From positions 62,001 through 126,000 of the forward strand of contig NW_026991472.1 of the NCBI RefSeq assembly GCF_036370855.1: 64,000 nucleotides of DNA, written 5' to 3'. The notes beneath the pieces were generated by a model. That model saw only the letters and a list, made by a program, of their open reading frames with translations, ran no database searches and had not been told where the DNA came from. Positions within the stretch are counted from its first letter, which is position 1. Each line of letters starts with the position of its first letter. Origin of the DNA: Dromaius novaehollandiae. Its lineage: Eukaryota > Chordata > Aves > Casuariiformes > Dromaiidae. The position numbers and the translations under genes were made by a program. Below, in pieces: positions 32,401 to 46,386 of this stretch.

Positions 32401-34357
32401 TGGGAAAGTACCTCAGAACAGAGCGAGGCCGCTGCTGTTGCGGGGTGAACCTGTGCTGCAGTGCAGCACATCCGTAGGTGTTTACTGGGGCCTGTTCTTT
32501 CTCTCCATTCACTTTTCCACGGGCTATCAAGACCAGTCAATCCTGTGACTTATTCCACTGCTGAAAGTTGTATGTTTATGCTGCTGCTTTGGAGACATGA
32601 GTCCATGCTGGTTAAGAAAAAGGAGAATTTGAGCTTTTGCATGGTGCGCCTGTTCTGTTGTGATTAAAACTTGGGGTGCTCAGAATCTGTCCTTTCCCAA
32701 GCAGGACTTCAGTCCTTTTAAGACACTGTAAACCCTGGAATGGGAATTGGTAGAATCATTTGTCTTTCCAGATAGTCCCACTTCTGAAGTGGAAAAATGT
32801 GATGAAACAGCCCAGGGAAATCCTGCTTGCTCTGCTTTTGCCCGAGCAGTGCTCCTCAGGTCATGTTAGTAAGGTAGAATGAAGGTTACCAAGAACCAGC
32901 ATCTTATTGATAGCAATGGAAAAGAGGTGTTAGGCAGGTGCGAGCTGTAGTTTTACTTTGTCATCTGCCTTGTGGCTGGGAAAGGGGAGAGACTGGAGCT
33001 GGTAAGTAATTGAGGTTATTGGCATTTTTGCTTTTCAGTTTTACTTTACAGAATAGTGCCATTTCTGAGGGTCCCTGGGGCAGTTATACTAGTGGAAAAT
33101 CATACGAAAGAATGGCTTCACTTTTTCAAAAAATACACTCTTTCCTTCTTAGCTTATGTTCTTTCCTTCTTTCTTCCAAATATGCAGCTGCTGCTCAGGA
33201 AGGCCTTTTGTCATCATCGTACTGTTTTTGTTTGTTAAATTTAAAATAACTTTTCCACCCGAGAACGGTGGAAAGGGAGTTGGATGGAGGCTAGCAGTGG
33301 GAAGGCAGCTGGAAGAAAGTCTTGTGTTAGTTTGAAGCAGAGGAGGTGACAAGGATGTGTAAGGTCTGAGAGAAGAAACTTATTCTGAAACATTCATGGT
33401 GATGTAAATACCTTGGTGGGAGGAGGTAATTAAGGAGGAGTCAGTAAAAGTGGACTTGGTGGAGTCTGTATGACAGGAATTGTAGTGCGATCTGTGTCAA
33501 AACTGGGCTGCAGTTAGCTTGAAGTAGGAACCTGAAGTGCACATCTCTGAAATTAAGATGTTCTCTGCTGTCAGTAAATACTTTGTAAGAAAGCTGATTC
33601 TTAGTAGTTCACTGGATATATGTCTCAGATTACCTTACTTTTTTTTTTTTTTTTTTTCCCCTAGGGGAAAGGCACCCAAATTACACTTGGGAGGCAGTAG
33701 CACAACTCAAGCTGCAGGTATCACAGGAGGCTTTGGGTTCGGCAGCTCTGTACCGGCTAGTGCGCCCTCAAGGCAAGCAGCAGCCCCCTCTGGCTTTGTT
33801 TTTGGCTCTGCTGGTACCACCGCCACTACCACTCGGTCTGGGACAACTGGAGGGTTTACTTTTTCCAGTGGTAGTGCAACCCAGGCAGCAACACCCAGCT
33901 TCAGTATCAGCACCGTAAGCAGTGCGGCCCCGCAAGCAGCGCCCGCGGGGCTGACCTTTGGAGCAGCGCCTGCTGCCGCTGCCACCGCTGCTGCCACCCT
34001 AGGAGCAACAAACAACACAGCCAGCAACTGCCTTCAGCCTTGGGGGACAGTGCTCAGGTGAGTGCCTGGGCTGGGAATGTGGGCTGTAATTGGGAAGCCT
34101 GCCGACATGGAGGGCACCTGGGGGTGGTGTGTGAAGTTCTGAAGCCTCCTTCAGCTTTTGCTGGTGTGAAGTGAAACTCGTGGTCGTAATACATGCTTTC
34201 TTTTTTTCCCTATTTATCCAGGGTCTCTAGTTACAGACGCAAAAGTGCACCCATTAGGGCCCAAGCGGATATGCATGTATCCGTTTGTTTCTTAACATTA
34301 CAGCAATTGGCAGAACTTGTATGTGTGTCTGAATTAGTGAGTTTGCCACCTGGCTAG
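32028..34357 (+). CDS. NUP62CL: NUP62CL/NUP62-type FG nucleoporin, 5' exons only, copy 3
   Basis: Exon 1 32028-32311, exon 2 33665-34057, possible exon 3 34222-34357. Exon 2 carries Gly to Ser (FGFGSS) and Glu to Arg (TTRSGT) relative to copy 1, the latter shared with copy 4. Same truncation. Confidence 0.65.
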
Positions 34358-35041
34358 GTCAGTCTGAAGCAAAGCATCTGTTTATGTGGGGAAGTTTCTC
34401 AGAACAGCATCTCTTGGCTTAGCTGTTTCTTGTGATATTTGAGCTTAATGCTGAGATGAAGTAGCCTGTAGTCTTGCCTCCTTACATTCTGAATGGCCAG
34501 TCTTTATTTTGTGACTGTGTATGTGTGAATTTGAAACCGGAGGTGATAAAGGAAGACAAGTACAGTGTAAAATGGCCCAGAAGGCAAGTGACTGCCGAGA
34601 TAACAGTGGGATGCTCTCGTGTTTGAATGTGCCTTGCAGGATTTTGAATGGCTTTGCTGTCAGTACTTTTTGGGCTGGTGGGGGTGGGGGTCTTCATCAT
34701 TAGGGATGGGGATTCCTAAGCTGAGTGGTGTTTGAGAAGTATTACTGAAGGGGTTTGGAGGCTGAGGCTGAAATAATTCTGCCACTGAAGAGAAGTGTCA
34801 GAGTTGCATTTGAAGTGCTTGGAGAGTGTCTTTGGTGGATTTGGGGTGGGGGTATAGAGGCAGGGATGGGAGTGGTGAGGAAGGGGAGTGCCCTGCCCAG
34901 GATGCTGAACTGTTGCTGAACCCAGGCAACAAACCTGTTTCACTTTAACAGTGAAACTTGCGGGCCTGTTTGAGACAAGGACTATATTCCGTAAGCAGGG
35001 TGTAGCCTACTCACTGTTTTATCCAAGGTGGTTTTGTTGAC

Positions 35042-35721
35042 TGTGACGCGCCAATAGAGGGGCGTCGGAGATTCTTTCAGATTCGGGTTAGTTGCACTGA
35101 ACTCAAGAGATCATCATTTGTCAAGTGTAAGAATTTACTAGAGCTAAGCAGTTACACACATACGACGGACACTGGACAACACTGAACAACTTACACCAGA
35201 CCATCTACAAGTCTAACAAAGCTAAAAAGTAAAGAACTGAAAACAGAATGCACATATCAGAGCTCTGTGGTTAAGCCACAGATGCACGGTACAGTGACCG
35301 TTCTCAGCCTTTCCTTGTCCTTATGGACCACCTCTCCAGTACGGTTTTCCCCAGATTGTTCTCAGCGTGCTCAAGCTATGCTGGGATGATTCAGGTTCTC
35401 CCTGGCAGTTGCCATCGGGGTGTCCCTGCTGATGGGTGGGTTGCTGGGTGTGCAGGCCAAGTGAGGGTGAGACTGAGTCCGCACAGAGGTATGTGGCTTT
35501 CTTCTGTCCTTCAGAGGCTTAGGGTTTTTCATCCAATCAAACAGTGCCAGACCACGGTTACACAACAGAAGCGATGGCCTCAGCCGGTAACAGGATGGAT
35601 ACCAACAGGGTGGTCAACAGACAACCCAGTTCCACGCTACCCAGAGGCTTACAGGGCGAGTCTGCAGTGTCACTTCTCCTTTGCTGACTAGGCTTGCTCA
35701 GCACTCAGGGGTCACTGGAGG
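35042..35721 (-). mobile_element. LTR-like element B, unit 3
   Basis: 680-bp copy of 11041-11720; it shares the GGCTTGC variant with unit 2. Confidence 0.55.
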
Positions 35722-35993
35722 TCCTCCCCAACGATATGCAAAACTTTAGTGCGGTTGGCTATCTGATATACATCAGTAGTAATCTGATGGAAATGGTTAA
35801 CATAAAAACAGCAACTGTCATTAGTTAAGGCACACACTGCTCCTTGAGAGGCTAGCAAACAGTCAAGTGTGAAATGATTCTGTACAGTAATTTGGCCAAT
35901 ATTGTGTATGTCTTCATTTAAAAGCGTTAAGGCATCGATGGGTGTGTTTTCTATCACTTCTGTGGTTACAGATTCACTATTGTTTTTTCCAGG
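35712..35993 (-). pseudogene. Retroviral env TM fragment, unit 3
   Basis: Same relic, with one Thr to Ile substitution before the Cys motif; the frame is still open. Confidence 0.75.
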
Positions 35994-36711
35994 TCAACTG
36001 CCCTCGCTGGGTAACTGCTTCCATGGCTTGTATATCAGCATTATGGGGCCACAGCCCACACGCTATTTCCAACTGGAGTGCAAGGATTATACTAAGGTAG
36101 CAATACCAGGGAGCACGGCACCCCGAAAATGAATTTTGGAATGTGGCTTTTGCTGCCTTGCCGGGGCAGTGTGTCAGCCCGAGAGCAAGGGGCGGGGGGG
36201 GTGGGGGGGGGGGTCACAGCCGCCTTCCTTTCTTCGGGGAAAGGAAAGCCCCTGCCTGTCGTGGGGTCTAAAGCAGACGTACCCATTTAAACACTCCCTT
36301 AACGTGCCTAGTGTTTTCCTGTGGCTACTGTTTTACTGTGGGGAAATGCACGGAGCCAGACAGTCTCCCAGCCTGCTCCTGCGCATCCTCCCTAGCTTTC
36401 GTCAGGCCCTGCAGAGGTTCGTCTGCACAGCCTGCCCGGCTCCGTGAAAGACCGCCTCCCCGCCAAACGGCGCTCAGGAGAAGCACGGCCTACAACAAAC
36501 AGCCGGTGGCACTGAGGTCACGCCTGTGCAGGGTGACTGGGAAGGAGCTGGCAGGCCGCGCGCACGCTCAGCGGCCCATTGTGAGGAGCTCCTGACACCT
36601 TCACAAGGTCTGCACGCCCGCCGGCGATGTCACAGCACCGCCAGGGCAACCCAGGGCCCCGTTGCCGGGCAGGCCTCATTTGCGCACACAGCTTTGGGAG
36701 TACCAGCAGAC

Positions 36712-38446
36712 ATGGCTGGCTGCTCTGCCTTGGTGTGCCTTCTCCTGTGTACTCTTCTTGTACACGGGGTCCCCATACCTGGGGAAAGAGAGGCTTCGGT
36801 GCTGTCTGAAGGTACGTACTCCGACGCAAGACCTCCTCTCCCCCACTAACATTGTCTAAGGGTGAATCTCCAGGGGCAAGGCAGCGCTCCCACGGGCCCC
36901 TACCAGCACCTGGGGGCACAGGCAGAATAGGGGGCTCCCTTCCAAAGCTGAGAACACTTGAGGAGGAGCTCTTCTGCAGAGACGCGGCTTTCCACAGCCT
37001 TCTGCGCCGCCCTCCTGCGCTGCCCGCCCTGGGCACACACAAGCATCTGCCGAGCCTCGGCCCAGCACAAGAGTGGGTCTCGCTCGTGACAGCAGGCTCC
37101 TGCTTCCCTTTCTCCCAGCGCAGGAAGGAGGGAGAGAGGAGGAGCAAAACGCACCAAAAGGAGCAGGGGGGAGAAGAGAAGAATGGGGCGTTTTCTCAAT
37201 GCACGGCACCAAACTAGGATACCACATGGCATCCCGCACGTGCTGGGATGCCACGTCCCCACGGCTGTGATGCGTGTGCCGCTGCGCTTGGGCTCTTCAC
37301 GCTTCAGCCCTCCCCTTCCTACCTTTCACCTACCACAGCATGCACGTTTATATTAAACGCTGATCTCTGGCCACTGTTTTGCAGTACTCTCCCCCAAGGG
37401 TTCTGCAGAGGCTGACCCCAGCCCTCCAAAACGCAGAACTGTTGTCGTCATCGTCGCCAACACTTTGACGCTCGTCATCTTGACGTTGTTCTTTGCGTTC
37501 TGCGTTTGGCTCTACTACCGACTCAAGACCAGGAAAGAAAGGTAATGTTTGAAATTCACACCCCTTGCAAAGTGATACACCTTGCACAGCAGCTCCCAAT
37601 GTGGGCATGGCAACAAGAACAGCACACCTGCAAGGCAGCCATTACACAGCTGCACAAAGTGCTTACCTGAAGCCCACAGGTACTCTCAAGGCTTCCCAGA
37701 AAGCTCCCAGGCCGGCATTTTAACCCTTTCCCTGGCAAATGGAACAGAGCACAAGTTCCCTCCTAGGGAGCGCGCTTCCTTTCAAAAGGACAACTAAAAA
37801 TCCTTTACCATACCTCTCGGTACGATTCCTAGGTCTCCAGAGGACGATGCCGAGGCATCCGCTTGCCACTACCGCTGCCACTGCGGAGAGGTGAGTTCTG
37901 TCCTGCCTCCAGGACAAAAAGCTCCATCCGAGCAAGTCCCTTCAAACCTTCCCCTCTTCAAACTCGCACCAACGCAAAGCTCATCTGCTAATGTGTTATT
38001 TCCAGCTTCACAGCAGCCTGCAGTGTACCTGCTCCAGGTGTGCTTCTCCGAGCGCAGCAAGCCTAGAGCTCTGCAACATCTGGGGCAATGAAGACGACAA
38101 TCCGTATGGCGGCCTTCTCCCATCCCTGCCTCCTACACCGGGCATGGGAGAGTTCAGCAGAAGCTCTTCCAGTGACAGGTAATCGCCACCACAAAAGCAG
38201 AAGACACCTTGCTCAGGCTATGCTGCGCCCCTTTCAAGGGCGGGCTTGCTTTGGGGCCTCTGGGGGCAGCTTAAGGGCGTATTCTCCTGCTCCCTTTCCC
38301 TTGGGGCTGGCCAGTGTGCCCTTCAGAGAGCTACTGCACACAACCCCGGCTTCCATTTCAGTGCCACCACGCAGGAGGAGAACACCGCAGATGCAGGCGT
38401 GCCTGGCACAGGCAGGCTCGAAGCACCAGCCGGCGACAAGGCCTGA
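36712..38446 (+). CDS. Gene X copy 4
   Basis: Exons 36712-36811, 37385-37541, 37833-37890, 38006-38178 and 38362-38446, frame intact. Last-exon changes from copy 1 are Ala to Val (AGVPG) and Thr to Ala (EAPAGDKA), the same pair as copy 6. Confidence 0.75.
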
Positions 38447-38583
38447 ACGGGTGGCATCTCGGGCTGGGCACCGACACCAGGCCACGGCACCGTCCCTCCG
38501 CCCAGCCTGCCCGCACCGTGCTCCTCCGTCTCGGGCCGGTGCCATCATCGCGCCCGGCCACCTGCACGAGGAGGCCCCTGGGC

Positions 38584-38589
38584 AATAAA
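38584..38589 (+). terminator. AATAAA poly(A) signal of gene X copy 4
   Basis: Canonical signal 138 bp after the stop codon. Confidence 0.7.
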
Positions 38590-39354
38590 GACGGAGAGGA
38601 GGCAGAGCTCACGCAGCGCCAGAGTGGTGTTTCCTTAGAGCAGCTCGCGGGGGCCGGGGGTGGGGGGGATCTCTCCCACCCACAGGCCTTGGGGCACAGA
38701 GCTCCTCCACTCGCACGCGCTCCAGTGCCAACATGGCCGGGCCCGAGGGCTTTGGCCAGGAGCGCTCCTGGGCGAGCGGCAGCGCGGGGGACGCCGGCTA
38801 CGAGAGCCCCTCACAGCCCCGCAGGCCGGCAGCCCCGCGCTCGCTCCCCGCGCTTTCACGCTGGCTCCCGGGCACGCCGCACTCGTGCCCACCCACCAGG
38901 GCCGGGAAGCGCTGCCACCCTGCCGGCGGCTCGCGGCCTGTCTGCGCTCCGCGGCTGTGCCGGTGGCACTCTTGAATGGGTTAAATCCCACTAACTAGGA
39001 TTTCTAAATCCAAGTAATGGGGCTTTCCAGTGCGGGGCTGCAGAGTGTCCCGGTGGCCAGGCCTCGGGGCCTCGGCAGCAGCCGTGCGGGCACAGCCGGA
39101 GCCCAGCTGCGGCGCCGGGGCTGGAGGCGGCGGGCGCTCTGTCCCGCTGCCCCGTGCAGCAAAGCCCCCTCCCCGCCACAGCCACTGCCTGCGCCCCAGC
39201 GGTGCTCGGGCAGCCTGCTGCCCTCCTCTGCTGCTCCGCGCACCCTGACAGGCGCAAGTGGTGGCAACTGCTGCAAAGCCCCTTTCCCGCACAGCTGTGA
39301 CCTGATTCAGCTCCCAGCAAATCCAGACTCGAAGCCTACCAGCTCCTGCACAAC

Positions 39355-40090
39355 TGTGATGCGCCAACAGGGGAGCAGCTGAGATTCTGTCAGATTCCTG
39401 GGTTAGCGCGCTGAACTTCAGAGATCATCATTTGGCAGGTATAAGAAGTTACATATGACAACACTAAACAATTAACACCAAACCATCTACAAGTATAACA
39501 AAGCTGAATAGTAAAGCTAGAAATACAATAGAACTGAAAATAGAATACACATATTAGAGCTCCCTGGTTAAGCCACGGATGCTCAGTACAGTGACTTTTC
39601 TCGGATGCGCGGTACAGTGACCATTCTCACCCTTTCCTTGTACTTACGGGCCACCCCTCCGGTACAGTTTTCCCCAGACTCTTCTCACCACGCTCGGGCT
39701 GTGCCGGGATGATTCAGGTTCTCCCTGGCGGTCGCCATCAGTGGCGTCCCCGCTGATCAGTGGGTTGTCTGGTCTGCAGGCCAACTGAGGGCGAGTCTGA
39801 GTCCACACAGAGGTAGGTAGCTTACTCTCTTTTATCCTTCCCGGGCTTAGTTCCTTGCCCATTCGAACAGTGCCAGACCACAGTCACACAGCAGAACCGA
39901 CGGCCTCAGCCAATAACAGTGTGGTCAAGAGGCTGGGCAACAGATAACAGTACGCATGTTCAACACCCAACAGTATGCGTACTCAACAGATAACCCAGTT
40001 CCACGCTACCCAGAGGCTTACAGGGCGAGTCCGCAGTGTCACTTCTCCTTTGCTGACTAGGTTTGCTCAGCACTCAGGGGTCGCTGGAGG
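39355..40090 (-). mobile_element. LTR-like element A, unit 4
   Basis: 736-bp copy with the 5-bp shorter form seen in units 2 and 6, but the right-end GAGTCCGCAG variant of units 3 and 5. Confidence 0.55.
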
Positions 40091-41342
40091 GCTACAGCAA
40101 CCCCACAGTGTGGTGACTCCGGCCGTGGTGCACCGGGGTTCCTTAACTCTTGGGGAGCACCCCAGAGCAAACCCCTCTTCCATGGGCCGCGCCATCCTGA
40201 GTCCCACAGTTGCCTGTGTGTCATCATTCCCAAATACTGCCAGATGGCAGTATAGCTGCATACATACATACGTACTTTTTCATCTAGACGCGCACAGACC
40301 CACCTGATTCTTCTCTCTTAAACTACGACTATGTACACACCTTATTACTAAGAAAGCCGATGAGGCTGGAAGCCAACACTGGAAATGGTGAATTACGACA
40401 AGAGATTTTGGCATCATCGGATAGGCATATGGCAGCAATCATTTCCTTGCACAGAGGAAATCTTCATAGAAAGCCATAGTAGTAGAGTCTTACATACTCA
40501 AGTATCAGTCTCTAGATGCACTTGCATGGTTAGATGGATAGGATTTAGAAGGCAAGGTTGCGAAACCTGAACTGAGACAAACTGAAAAGTGGACAAATAA
40601 AGAAATACACCTGACACTAAATATTTAGTAACAGTTTTGAAGGTGCTCTGAAACTGGATGTCTTGGGGAAAGAAAAATCCGACCTGTGATGAGCTGTGTT
40701 GCTGCACTTCCGCCTGGTGGCAAAGAATTCACAATACAGAATTGAAAAAAACATTGCCTTAAAAATGTCCTCACACTCTTGGTATGTTAGAATGAGCAAC
40801 TATTTTCAATTAAATGAAATATTTAATATTTAAACTCAGGAATGAGATGTTTGGAAATCAGGACATTGAGATTAGACTGAACAGTTCTCTTACAGCAAGA
40901 GGATGTTTTCCTGAAGCTCGCATGGGAGTTTCTGTCATTTGAATGACCCTTTGGACAGATGTTTAGCTGTCAAGGTGATGTCGTGAAACAATTTGCAGAC
41001 TGGGTTTTGATTATTGTTTGTCGGCGTCGAATCTGAAAGAGCCTGCCTATCGTTCAAAGCTCCGTTTTATTCAACTTTTGGCCTTTCTTCTGAGGGCTTT
41101 TTCTGGGCTAGTGACATTGGACGTTGCAGTCTTCCTGCCTTGATTAATTCAGCCCTGCTGGCCACGTCTATTGGGGAGACCTGTGTGCAACGTTTTCTCT
41201 CTTGTATAGTTTACTTTGGGGAAGAAAATGCTGCTGTAGAAATAGTGTCAAAATGATCCTAGTATAGCTGTGCCCTCGGGGTTGATTTGATGTTTCTCTG
41301 CACAAAACCCAGTACTTTAAAACAACTGAATCAGTTCTACTT

Positions 41343-41379
<37 letters not shown>

Positions 41380-42169
41380 TTAGGTGTTGTATAGAAGTAA
41401 TAACTGAATAGAATTTTTGGAACAATATCTGAAGAGTTTCAATACTTAGTTTTTTGCTAAGCCGCTGGAGAACAAGCATGTGTATGTGTTAGGTAAACAA
41501 AACTTTCTGGATCTACTCAAACCTGAAGGAAACCATTGCCAGAAATTAAAATGAGGTATCCAGGGACTTGCAATGTGATACCGAGCCTTTCAGCTCTTCT
41601 ATTCTTTCCTGTCTGACAACTGTTTCTACAGTAAGCGTCTGTAAAAGAAATGACATAAAGAAGAAGGGATAAGGGATAATATTGTACTTCAGTGATCAAT
41701 TATCTCTACAGTTCTTCAGTGTCTGACATGCAGAATTAGCACACTCAGTTGCCTCTGGATATTTTAGTCTCTACTCAGAAGTTAAGCAGCAACTTTTTCC
41801 TTCATATGAAGTCCTTTGTATCTAGTTGTAATTGCCTTCATCTCTGGCAGACTTCAGGGAAAAGTAGGGGGAAGTCTGAAGTATCTAACACTCTTTCAAC
41901 TGCATGTTCTCATTTCCTTTAGGCTGAGAAAATAAATCTTCCTCCCATTCCATGCTCACAATCTCGCCTCCTATTCCTGGGGCATCTTCCTTACTTTCTC
42001 CCTCAGGAGCTTCTTACCCTACAAATACCTTCTAGCTGTTTCAGTCAGTCCAAAGCTGCATAAGGCTTTCTTTACTCACCCTGGGAAAAGCCAAATTTGC
42101 TTCTTAGTTAACAAGGTGAGACTGTGGTACAACATGTAGAAGCAGCAGCATTTCTTGTGGAAGACTCAC

Positions 42170-42283
42170 CCCGTCATCGTCGTCGTCGTCGTCGTCGTCA
42201 TCTTCTTCTTGAGCATCACTAAGTAGCTTGGCAAGGGACTGCAGAGAAGAGACTGAGGAAATACTATCTATATCCATATCCAT
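42170..42283 (-). CDS. DNAAF6: DNAAF6 first coding exon only, copy 4
   Basis: ATG at 42283, donor at 42169. 10-residue Asp run, identical to copy 3. Truncated. Confidence 0.75.
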
Positions 42284-43054
42284 AGCTTACCTGCGCAGAA
42301 AAAACAAGTGACAGATGAAGAAAGAACACCACCTTTTCTATACTGTCCTTCCTCAAATGCAAACAATTTTCCTGCTGTGCTCTAGAAGGATAAACTTTGC
42401 CCAAAAACTTACATGAGATGCCAACGTGTACAGTGGAATATAATCAATGTTCCCCTGTCCGTAACCAAGTTATTGACTCTTTTGCTCCACAAGCACTTGT
42501 TGTGGAGCCTGCTCAAGTCTAACAGTGCTTATTAGCTCTGGCACAGCTCCATCCAAACATGGATTTTCTGCTCCTGTGGCCAGGTTGAGGGCAGCAGAAT
42601 TTCTTGTTGCAGGTTTCGATTTGGCATTCTGGACTATATTTGTCTCCCTGAGGAGCCAGGCAGGGGTCTCCACGCCAGGTTCTCTGGCCTCCTTGTTCCA
42701 GGGAGGCTTAGGAGAGGCCCAGCTCTAGGTCCAAGCTGTCTTGGGCCTTTGCACAGTGCCCCAGGCAAGTCGGTACGCCCTCCAACAACCTAAAGCACAG
42801 GGAAGTGAGGTGCAGAGAGATCTAAGCTGCCCCCATGGAAAACAGCTTTGCTTTGTAACCAGTAGTACTGTATTATCTAGCATTGTCTTCCTCCTTTAGC
42901 CCAGGTTCTCGCTATCCAGGAACGGAGATTGGACTTAGCAATTAACTCAGTGAATTTACATATAACCATATAGTCCCATTCATGTAGCATCTTAACGTCT
43001 TTAAAGCACAGCTTCACTCATCCCGACCAGACAACTCTGAGAGTGGGCAATTTA

Positions 43055-44430
43055 ACCATCCCCGTCATACAGAGCGCTGAAACCACCAAATAACCTGCTG
43101 CAAAACACAAAACCCAACGACGGGCCTAGAGGGGGAAGCCGGGGGCGGGAGAGAAAGGGAGGAGGGGCGAGGGAAGGACAGCTCTCCCCGGCCACCGCAG
43201 GGAGCTGCCAGCAGCTCCGGGTCGAACACCTCCCCTGCAGCAGCGGTCCCGCAGCAGCATGTGCCCGGTGCAGCCTCCCGCCTCCACGGAACGTTCTGGA
43301 AGCGCCACGGCCTGCACCGCTCTGCGTCGACAGAAGCCCGCGGTGCCCCGGCCGCTTCCAGCCGCACACCGCCCCGGAGACCCCGCCCCAGGCCCCGGCC
43401 TCCCGCGGCCGCCCGGCCCACGCCACGCCACGCCACGCCACGCCACGCCACGCAGCGAGCAGCCGCCTCAGCGGGCGCCAGGGCGCCCCGGCCCCGGCCC
43501 CGGCCCCGGCCCCGGCCCCGGCCGTACCGCCGCCTGCAACCGCCGCCTGCAACCGTCACCCGGCACCGGCCGCGTCCTCCGTTGCCACAGTAACGAGGAG
43601 CCCGCCGCTCCGCCTCGCCCCGTGAGCCAATGCGGCGTGGTGTCCGATGAGCGGCGGCAGGGAGAGCCAATAGTTTTTCGGAGCGGTGAGAGCCCGGCCG
43701 GCGCCTGGGCGGCGGGGCGAGGGGCGGGCGCAGAGCAGTTGCGTCACTGTCTACCGGCCGGAAGCAACGTAAAAAGCGTCCTCAGCGGGCGCGCGCGCCG
43801 TGCAGGGAGCGGGAGCTGGCGGCGGGGAGGGGCTGTCGCCGTCGCCGTCGGTCCGGTAGGTGCTCGGGGCCGCCGCCCCGCCCCCGTCGCCCTGCCCTGC
43901 CCTGCCCTGCCCTGCCCTCGGCCGGTGCCGCAGCCCCGGTGGGCGGCGAGCCGCGCCCCCGCACGTCGCTTCAGCCGCGGGCCGGGGCCGTGGGGCGCCC
44001 CCCCGCCCCCGAGGGCTGACGGCGGCGCGCCCCTTCTCTCGCAGGCCGCCGGCAGCCATGAACCAGTTCAGCTTCGGGTCGGGCGCGGCGGGAGGCGGCT
44101 TCACCTTCGGCGTGCCGAAGACGGCCGCCGCCACCACGGCCGCGACGGGCTTCTCCTTCTCCACCTCCGCCGCCTCGGGAGGCTTCAGCTTCGGCACGGC
44201 GGCGCAGACGCCCGCCAGCAGCCAGCCGGCCGGGCTCTTCTCCCTCAGCACGCCGGCCAGCACCGCGCAGCCCGCCGGCTTCAGCTTCGGCACGCAGCCC
44301 GCCGCCACGGCGGCGCCGGCCGGGGCCGTGTTCTCGCTGGGGTGAGTCCCGCGGCCCAGCGCCCGCCGCCGCGGGGGGGCGGGGGGGGAGGTGGCGGCGC
44401 TGCCGAGCGGCCTGCTGCTTTGGAGGCGCC
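43055..44430. promoter_or_regulatory. CpG island / bidirectional promoter, unit 4
   Basis: X-box at 43581-43594 and NUP62CL 5' UTR donor at 43856. Six CCCCGG hexamers and five CCCTG repeats. Confidence 0.75.
43581..43594. promoter_or_regulatory. RFX X-box, unit 4
   Basis: Identical GTTGCC, AC, AGTAAC motif. Confidence 0.65.
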
Positions 44431-46386
44431 TGGGAAAGTACCTCAGAACAGAGCGAGGCCGCTGCTGTTGCGGGGTGAACCTGTGCTGCAGTGCAGCACA
44501 TCCGTAGGTGTTTACTGGGGCCTGTTCTTTCTCTCCATTCACTTTTCCACGGGCTATCAAGACCAGTCAATCCTGTGACTTATTCCACTGCTGAAAGTTG
44601 TATGTTTATGCTGCTGCTTTGGAGACATGAGTCCATGCTGGTTAAGAAAAAGGAGAATTTGAGCTTTTGCATGGTGCGCCTGTTCTGTTGTGATTAAAAC
44701 TTGGGGTGCTCAGAATCTGTCCTTTCCCAAGCAGGACTTCAGTCCTTTTAAGACACTGTAAACCCTGGAATGGGAATTGGTAGAATCATTTGTCTTTCCA
44801 GATAGTCCCACTTCTGAAGTGGAAAAATGTGATGAAACAGCCCAGGGAAATCCTGCTTGCTCAGCTTTTGCCTGAGCAGTGCTCCTCAGGTCATGTTAGT
44901 AAGGTAGAATGAAGGTTACCAAGAACCAGCATCTTATTGATAGCAATGGAAAAGAGGTGTTAGGCAGGTGCGAGCTGTAGTTTTACTTTGTCATCTGCCT
45001 TGTGGCTGGGAAAGGGGAGAGACTGGAGCTGGTAAGTAATTGAGGTTATTGGCATTTTTGCTTTTCAGTTTTACTTTACAGAATAGTGCCATTTCTGAGG
45101 GTCCCTGGGGCAGTTATACTAGTGGAAAATCATACGAAAGAATGGCTTCACTTTTTCAAAAAATACACTCTTTCCTTCTTAGCTTATGTTCTTTCCTTCT
45201 TTCTTCCAAATATGCAGCTGCTGCTCAGGAAGGCCTTTTGTCATCATCGTACTGTTTTTGTTTGTTAAATTTAAAATAACTTTTCCACCCGAGAACGGTG
45301 GAAAGGGAGTTGGATGGAGGCTAGCAGTGGGAAGGCAGCTGGAAGAAAGTCTTGTGTTAGTTTGAAGCAGAGGAGGTGACAAGGATGTGTAAGGTCTGAG
45401 AGAAGAAACTTATTCTGAAACATTCATGGTGATGTAAATACCTTGGTGGGAGGAGGTAATTAAGGAGGAGTCAGTAAAAGTGGACTTGGTGGAGTCTGTA
45501 TGACAGGAATTGTAGTGCGATCTGTGTCAAAACTGGGCTGCAGTTAGCTTGAAGTAGGAACCTGAAGTGCACATCTCTGAAATTAAGATGTTCTCTGCTG
45601 TCAGTAAATACTTTGTAAGAAAGCTGATTCTTAGTAGTTCACTGGATATATGTCTCAGATTACCTTACTTTTTTTTTTTTTTTTTTTTCCTAGGGGAAAG
45701 GCACCCAAATTACACTTGGGAGGCAGTAGCACAACTCAAGCTGCAGGTATCACAGGAGGCTTTGGGTTCGGCGGCTCTGTACAGGCTAGTGCGCCCTCAA
45801 GGCAAGCAGCAGCCCCCTCTGGCTTTGTTTTTGGCTCTGCTGGTACCACCGCCACTACCACTCGGTCTGGGACAACTGGAGGGTTTACTTTTTCCAGTGG
45901 TAGTGCAACCCAGGCAGCAACACCCAGCTTCAGTATCAGCACCGTAAGCAGTGCGGCCCCGCAAGCAGCGCCCGCGGGGCTGACCTTTGGAGCAGCGCCT
46001 GCTGCCGCTGCCACCGCTGCTGCCACCCTAGGAGCAACAAACAACACAGCCAGCAACTGCCTTCAGCCTTGGGGGACAGTGCTCAGGTGAGTGCCTGGGC
46101 TGGGAATGTGGGCTGTAATTGGGAAGCCTGCCGACATGGAGGGCACCTGGGGGTGGTGTGTGAAGTTCTGAAGCCTCCTTCAGCTTTTGCTGGTGTGAAG
46201 TGAAACTCGTGGTCGTAATACATGCTTTCTTTTTTTCCCTATTTATCCAGGGTCTCTAGTTACAGACGCAAAAGTGCACCCATTAGGGCCCAAGCGGATA
46301 TGCATGTATCCGTTTGTTTCTTAACATTACAGCAATTGGCGGAACTTGTATGTGTGTCTGAATTAGTGAGTTTGCCACCTGGCTAG
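44058..46386 (+). CDS. NUP62CL: NUP62CL/NUP62-type FG nucleoporin, 5' exons only, copy 4
   Basis: Exon 1 44058-44341, exon 2 45694-46086, possible exon 3 46251-46386. Exon 2 carries Pro to Gln (SVQASA) and the Arg variant shared with copy 3. Same truncation. Confidence 0.65.

Larger units (their letters stand above)
23960..35982 (+). repeat. Tandem array unit 3 (12,023 bp)
   Basis: Third full copy. Gene X landmarks are at unit 1 position +23959. It carries the 10-residue Asp run, six GGCCCC-type hexamers and a 4-bp GAAA insertion near 28790, all shared with unit 4. It lacks the AG dinucleotide after the gene X poly(A) site, as does unit 1. Confidence 0.97.
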